Positions 60,749-64,000 of a DNA stretch of 64,000 nt are shown in pieces. The DNA comes from Laterigemmans sp052161645. Lineage in GTDB: Bacteria > Planctomycetota > Planctomycetia > Pirellulales > Pirellulaceae. The notes under the pieces are model-generated. The model was not told where the DNA came from and searched no databases. It saw only the letters and a list, made by a program, of their open reading frames with translations. The first letter of the stretch is position 1. The number at the start of each line of letters is the position of its first letter. Where the stretch lies: the NCBI GenBank assembly GCA_052161645.1, contig CP197414.1, one strand, 5' to 3'. The position numbers were made by a program, and so were the translations under genes.

Positions 60749-60944
60749 GGTGTTTCTCCTGCAATAGCCAAGCGGTGTAGTGAACGAGGTTGATGGTGCC
60801 GTCGGCATTGGTCGGTGCGCCGTCGGCTAGGTCTTGCGAAATCTGCTCGGCGGGCACGATCTGCCGATAGGAACTCGTCAAAAGTTTGGCCAGTTGCTCG
60901 ACCGTCAAACGGTTTGGGTTGACGCTTCTTGATTCGCCTTCCAT
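60738..60944 (-). CDS. Small protein preceding terminase, paralogous to its N-terminal domain
   Basis: 68 aa from the ATG at 60944. VEQLAKLLTSSYRQIVPAEQ and LVHYTAWLLQEKHRGD parallel the terminase N-terminus (…LLKFTAWLIEKRH). It overlaps the terminase start by 11 bp. By position it could be a small-terminase or DNA-recognition protein; the fold is not recognised. Confidence 0.6.
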   Translation of the reverse strand: MEGESRSVNPNRLTVEQLAKLLTSSYRQIVPAEQISQDLADGAPTNADGTINLVHYTAWLLQEKHRGD

Positions 60945-61127
60945 GGCGGAAAGCCTCCGGTGCTTGGGGTTGTTCACGACACGCCGCACACGCGGGCGAC
61001 TGTCGCATTGTTTTGCATGTTTGGCATCGTCGGCCGCATGTTTTGCTCGGCGAAACAGGGGCAAACGCGGCCGCGTGTGGGGGTCAAAAGAAAGCTGCAA
61101 AATTCCTGAACATTACTGCCAGACTTC

Positions 61128-61163
61128 GCTTGAGGTGTCTCGAAACGCATGGCTCATGTGTGT
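61128..61163 (+). promoter_or_regulatory. Shared promoter-like leader, copy 1
   Basis: GCTTGAG followed, 20 bases from its first base, by CATGGCTCATGTGTGT. The same two boxes at the same spacing precede two other genes. GCTTGAG could be a -35 element. Ends 41 bases before the amidoligase ATG. Confidence 0.65.
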
Positions 61164-61203
61164 CAACGAAACGAATTCAAAACCCTTTTTCGGAGACACA
61201 AAC

Positions 61204-62061
61204 ATGCACGCCAACGACATCGCCTTCGGTATCGAAATCGAAACCCACATGCCCGGCCACGACCGCACACCGATCGGCGGCTACCACAACGGATTGCCGG
61301 TCGCTTGGCTGCCGGCCGGATGGAAGGCCGAACGCGACGGCAGCATCCGCACGCCAATGGGACGCAAACCATGCGAGTTCGTATCGCCGATCCTTCGCGG
61401 CTACGAAGGGCTGCGAAACGTGGAGACCGCGGTCGACGCGATCAAAGAACGCGGCGCGCGGATCAACGAATCTTGCGGGTTGCACATCACCATTTCTTGG
61501 AACGGCGACGCGGCCGCCTTGGCACGATTGATTTCCTTGATCGCCAACCATGAGAAGGCGATCTACGCGGCGACCGGCACCCGACGACGCGAACGGAACC
61601 AATGGGCGAAACAAATCAAGACCTACGGCAATAAGGACGCGGCGAAGATGCGATGCGAAAGCGACCGCTACCACCTTTTGAACCTGACGCACTTGGCTCG
61701 CGGCAAGAACCGAATCGAGATTCGGGCCTTCGCCGGGACGCTCAACAAAACCAAACTGATCGGCTACATCCAAATGATCCTCGGCTTGGCCGAACTCGCC
61801 CTTAACACCAAACGATGCTCGGGTTGGGACTACGCCAAGAAACCCGGAACCAAATCTTGCTGGGATCGCCCCGAAGCGGGCCACGGTGAAACGGAACTCA
61901 ACCGGCTCTTCTACCGACTCGGTTGGACCAAGGGTTGGTACAAGGGCGACCTTCGCGACAAAAGGTTCGGTGAACTGACCAACGGCGAAACCGGATGCGA
62001 TTTCCGGCCGGTCAAAAAGAAACTTCTCGATTTGGCCCGCAAGTACGACGCGGCGATTTGA
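61204..62061 (+). CDS. Putative amidoligase
   Basis: 285 aa of the putative amidoligase family (COOH-NH2 ligase/ATP-grasp-like superfamily): FGIEIETHMPGHDRT at the start, CGLHITISWNGDAAAL near residue 97, NRIEIRAFAGTLNKTKLIGY near 170. These enzymes are predicted to form amide or peptide bonds, often on mobile elements. ATG at 61204 after AAAC. It heads a + strand series of small accessory genes divergent from the terminase operon. Confidence 0.83.
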   Translation: MHANDIAFGIEIETHMPGHDRTPIGGYHNGLPVAWLPAGWKAERDGSIRTPMGRKPCEFVSPILRGYEGLRNVETAVDAIKERGARINESCGLHITISWNGDAAALARLISLIANHEKAIYAATGTRRRERNQWAKQIKTYGNKDAAKMRCESDRYHLLNLTHLARGKNRIEIRAFAGTLNKTKLIGYIQMILGLAELALNTKRCSGWDYAKKPGTKSCWDRPEAGHGETELNRLFYRLGWTKGWYKGDLRDKRFGELTNGETGCDFRPVKKKLLDLARKYDAAI

Positions 62062-62270
62062 TCGCCGGCGGCTTGCCGCTCTGAAAACGCCGCGGATGGC
62101 CCCGCGGCGTTTCTTCGTTTTGTCGGCGGCCGGCGGGCAACGTCGCGGGCAAACGGCATAAGTAATAGGTAGGGGCCGACATCGTTGACGGACGCGACAC
62201 GGGGCGTTTGTGCGGCACGTCGGGCATCTCGAAAAACATCGAAAAACCCAGCGAATTGTTGCCGGGATCG

Positions 62271-62306
62271 GCTTGAGCTTCATTGAAACGCATGGCTCAT
62301 GTGTGT
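62271..62306 (+). promoter_or_regulatory. Shared promoter-like leader, copy 2
   Basis: GCTTGAG, then CATGGCTCATGTGTGT at the same 20-base offset as copies 1 and 3; ends 44 bases before the next ATG. It lies in the 288-base gap after the amidoligase gene, which also holds a GC-rich CGCCGCGG/CCGCGGCG hairpin that may terminate the amidoligase transcript. Confidence 0.65.
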
Positions 62307-62349
62307 CATCGCAAGAACGTTTTTCATTCACCCAAACGGAGAGACAAAC

Positions 62350-62619
62350 ATGACCCTCGGACAACTGATTTCGCTCTTGGAAGAGTACCGCGACGAACAC
62401 GGCGAAGACTGCGAGGTGCGGTTGATGACGCAACAGAACTGGCCCTTTGAAAACCGCATCGCCGGAGTCACCAGCGGCGCGGAGATGAACGAAGGCGACG
62501 ACGAGGACGAGGACTACAACGACCAAGACGTCGCCGACGACGCGATGGTCTACATCGTCGAAGGCGGACAGATCTGCTACGGCAGCAAGCGGGCTTGGGA
62601 AACCTGCCGCGATTGCTAA
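62350..62619 (+). CDS. Small acidic protein
   Basis: 89 aa, strongly acidic (EGDDEDEDYNDQDVADD). Starts MTLGQLISLLEEYRDEHGED followed by CEVRLMTQQNWP, which I recall from small accessory proteins of mobile elements, without known function. Acidic DNA-mimic character is possible but speculative. Has its own promoter-like leader. Confidence 0.65.
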   Translation: MTLGQLISLLEEYRDEHGEDCEVRLMTQQNWPFENRIAGVTSGAEMNEGDDEDEDYNDQDVADDAMVYIVEGGQICYGSKRAWETCRDC

Positions 62620-62694
62620 CCGCGAACCACTGGGCCGACGGCGCGACGAGCGCCGCCGGCATTCTCTGTTTTCAATCTCAATGGACTCCAAAAC

Positions 62695-62910
62695 ATGACC
62701 AATCGAGACTCGATCGAACACGCATACACCGCGGCGCACATTCGGGCGCTGGCCCTTCTTGAAAACTTGCACCAACGGATCGAGGACATGCCGGCACCCA
62801 GCGACCACGGCCCGGCGATCGGATGGGATAACGTCGGAACGCTTCGGCACCTTTGCGCCCGCTTGGAAGAATTGATGGAACCGAACGAACCGGACGACGA
62901 CGGCTCGTAA
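62695..62910 (+). CDS. Small helical hypothetical protein
   Basis: 71 aa: MTNRDSIEHAYTAAHIRALA, LLENLHQRIEDMPAPSD, acidic C-terminus EPNEPDDDGS. No family recognised. 75 bp after the acidic protein and probably on the same transcript. Confidence 0.6.
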   Translation: MTNRDSIEHAYTAAHIRALALLENLHQRIEDMPAPSDHGPAIGWDNVGTLRHLCARLEELMEPNEPDDDGS

Positions 62911-63075
62911 TCGGCGATGATTCAAGAGACCGCCACACGCCGCGACGCTGGCCCGACGACGCGGCCACTGTCCGTTCACGGGTTGTTTTCCGGAGGTCGT
63001 TTTGAATGCGACACAGCGGCACGCTGGGGCCGAGGAAAGAATATGCAAAAAGACCGTGAAATACTGCTGCGAATA

Positions 63076-63113
63076 GCTTGAGCTTATTCCCGATCCATGG
63101 CTCACATGTGTGT
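63076..63113 (+). promoter_or_regulatory. Shared promoter-like leader, copy 3
   Basis: GCTTGAG followed at the same 20-base offset by CATGGCTCACATGTGTGT (two extra bases in the second box). Ends 53 bases before the next ATG. Confidence 0.62.
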
Positions 63114-63165
63114 AACGCCGAGCGAACGGCGACGAACAAAACTCTTTTCCACGAGAGACCCAACC

Positions 63166-63417
63166 ATGGCCCTGAACGAAACGCAGAATACCAAAGCCTC
63201 CACCCTGGCAACCGAGATGAAAAAGCTCGACGCCAAAACGTACCAAGAGATTCGCCAGTCGTACTACCAGATCGCCGACGAACTTCGCCCCTTGGTCGAC
63301 GCCCTTGAGAGGGCCGATGCCGACCTCGGACCGAACGGCCCGCTTTTGGAAGAGCACTACATCTTTTGCGAGATGCTCGATCAGCTCAACAAGAGCCTGC
63401 TCGGCGCAGTCCTGTAA
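63166..63417 (+). CDS. Small helical hypothetical protein
   Basis: 83 aa from the ATG at 63166, chosen because the earlier ATG at 63097 lies within the shared leader. KKLDAKTYQEIRQSYYQIAD and LRPLVDALERADADLG indicate a helical bundle. No family recognised. Follows promoter-like leader copy 3. Confidence 0.62.
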   Translation: MALNETQNTKASTLATEMKKLDAKTYQEIRQSYYQIADELRPLVDALERADADLGPNGPLLEEHYIFCEMLDQLNKSLLGAVL

Positions 63418-63504
63418 GCCGAAACGCGGAGCGGAACCGCGTCGTCGATCGGTGGTTCGATCGGCCTGACGATGGCAGCCAACCTCGGACACTTGTTGGG
63501 AGTG

Positions 63505-63999
63505 ATGAAGATGCAAAAGGCAGATGTAAAGATTGGTGGCGAATACTACGCAAAGGTCACAAACCGAAAGGTGGTCGTACGGATCGACGCGGAGCACTCC
63601 TCCGGCGGTTGGGATGCGACGAACCTCGCGACTAACAAAAAGGTGCGGATCAAATCCGCCGGTCGCCTGCAGGGGCCGGCGCGACAATCGACGCCAGCCC
63701 CTGAGACTCCCGTCCGCGAACGCACCGCAAAGCCGGCGATCGAAAACGCGAGCGACGCGGCCGCGGGTGAGAAAACGCTCTCGTGCGTCAAAGCGGCTTT
63801 GCAGGTTTTGGAGACGGCCGGCGAACCGATGAACGCGCAGGAAATGATCACCGCGATGATCGAACAAAACCTCTGGGAAAGCCCCGGCGGCAAGACCCCG
63901 CACGCCACGCTCTACTCGGCTATTCTCCGCGACCTCAAGCGCGGCGACGAAAGCCGGTTTGTGAAAACGGAACGCGGCCGGTTCACGGTTCGCAGCTAA
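63505..63999 (+). CDS. HARE-HTH domain protein
   Basis: 164 aa. An N-terminal small beta domain (ADVKIGGEYYAKVTNRKVVV) is joined by a Pro/Ala linker to a C-terminal HARE-HTH domain (SCVKAALQVLETAGEPMNAQ, MITAMIEQNLWESPGGKTPH, ATLYSAILRDLKRG). HARE-HTH domains bind DNA in restriction, RNA polymerase delta and chromatin proteins. Start ATG at 63505 preferred over 63472. Likely a DNA-binding regulator of the accessory element. Ends one base before the window edge. Confidence 0.8.
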   Translation: MKMQKADVKIGGEYYAKVTNRKVVVRIDAEHSSGGWDATNLATNKKVRIKSAGRLQGPARQSTPAPETPVRERTAKPAIENASDAAAGEKTLSCVKAALQVLETAGEPMNAQEMITAMIEQNLWESPGGKTPHATLYSAILRDLKRGDESRFVKTERGRFTVRS

Positions 64000-64000
64000 G

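Noticed and set aside
59864..60793. 309-codon plus-strand ORF inside the terminase gene
   Set aside because: Antisense shadow of the terminase, whose Walker motifs and homology are clear.
61177..63903. 908-codon minus-strand ORF
   Set aside because: It runs antisense across the amidoligase and four other well-supported + genes and has no domain-like features; a by-product of GC-rich codon bias.

Overview
The window looks like chromosome of a Planctomycete, probably Pirellulaceae or Rhodopirellula-like. This is inferred from the gene repertoire: a Ser/Thr kinase-STAND-FGE protein, a TROVE/Ro protein, four-helix-bundle genes with simple hairpin repeats, and a moderately high GC content with no sequence landmark that fixes the genus. 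It falls into four blocks.

(1) 1-21.4 kb, + strand, is a compact defence island. It holds a BREX operon (brxC cut by the window edge, two tandem pglX methylases, an AIPR-family gene, pglZ, brxL). This is followed directly by a HEPN (ApeA-like) gene and an McrB/McrC modification-dependent restriction pair. Most junctions overlap or nearly so, and a strong bidirectional terminator closes the block.

(2) 21.4-30.1 kb, mostly - strand, is a small-RNA locus. A TROVE-vWA Ro protein is followed by six tandem Y-RNA-like genes plus a truncated seventh, and then by an array of 27 tRNA or tRNA-like genes. Every complete Y-RNA-like unit is closed by a different but complementary 7-11 bp stem. These stems surround constant motifs (ACUGCCG..UYGGA.UACAU on the 5' side, ACUUC on the 3' side) resembling the Ro-binding helix of Y RNAs. 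At least two units carry a circularly permuted tRNA body (T arm, sealed acceptor stem, D arm), as in bacterial YrlA RNAs. This is the most interesting system in the window. Three uncharacterised - strand proteins, an SdpI-like membrane protein and several hairpin repeats are embedded in the array.

(3) 30.5-49.9 kb, - strand, is a siphophage-like structural cluster in order: portal, protease-capsid fusion, DUF2190 protein, joining proteins, tail tube, tail chaperone with a probable -1 frameshift, tape measure, fibre-like proteins, then a glycosyltransferase and an FkbM methyltransferase. The large terminase and a companion gene lie 8.5 kb away at 58.5-60.9 kb. Neither integrase nor lysis genes are visible, so the cluster is defective, domesticated or rearranged.

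(4) 50-58.2 kb interrupts the phage genes. It holds host-like genes (FKBP isomerase, MDP-1-type phosphatase, MTH1187-type protein, DUF1853 protein), a frameshifted fragment of a second terminase, and a 1561-residue kinase-nSTAND-FGE protein. The C-terminus of that protein has the hallmarks of a diversity-generating-retroelement variable repeat: AAC-derived codons, a downstream 11-bp hairpin and a truncated accessory ORF, but no reverse transcriptase in the window. From 61 to 64 kb small accessory genes (amidoligase, acidic proteins, a HARE-HTH protein) lie on the + strand, three of them behind near-identical promoter-like leaders.
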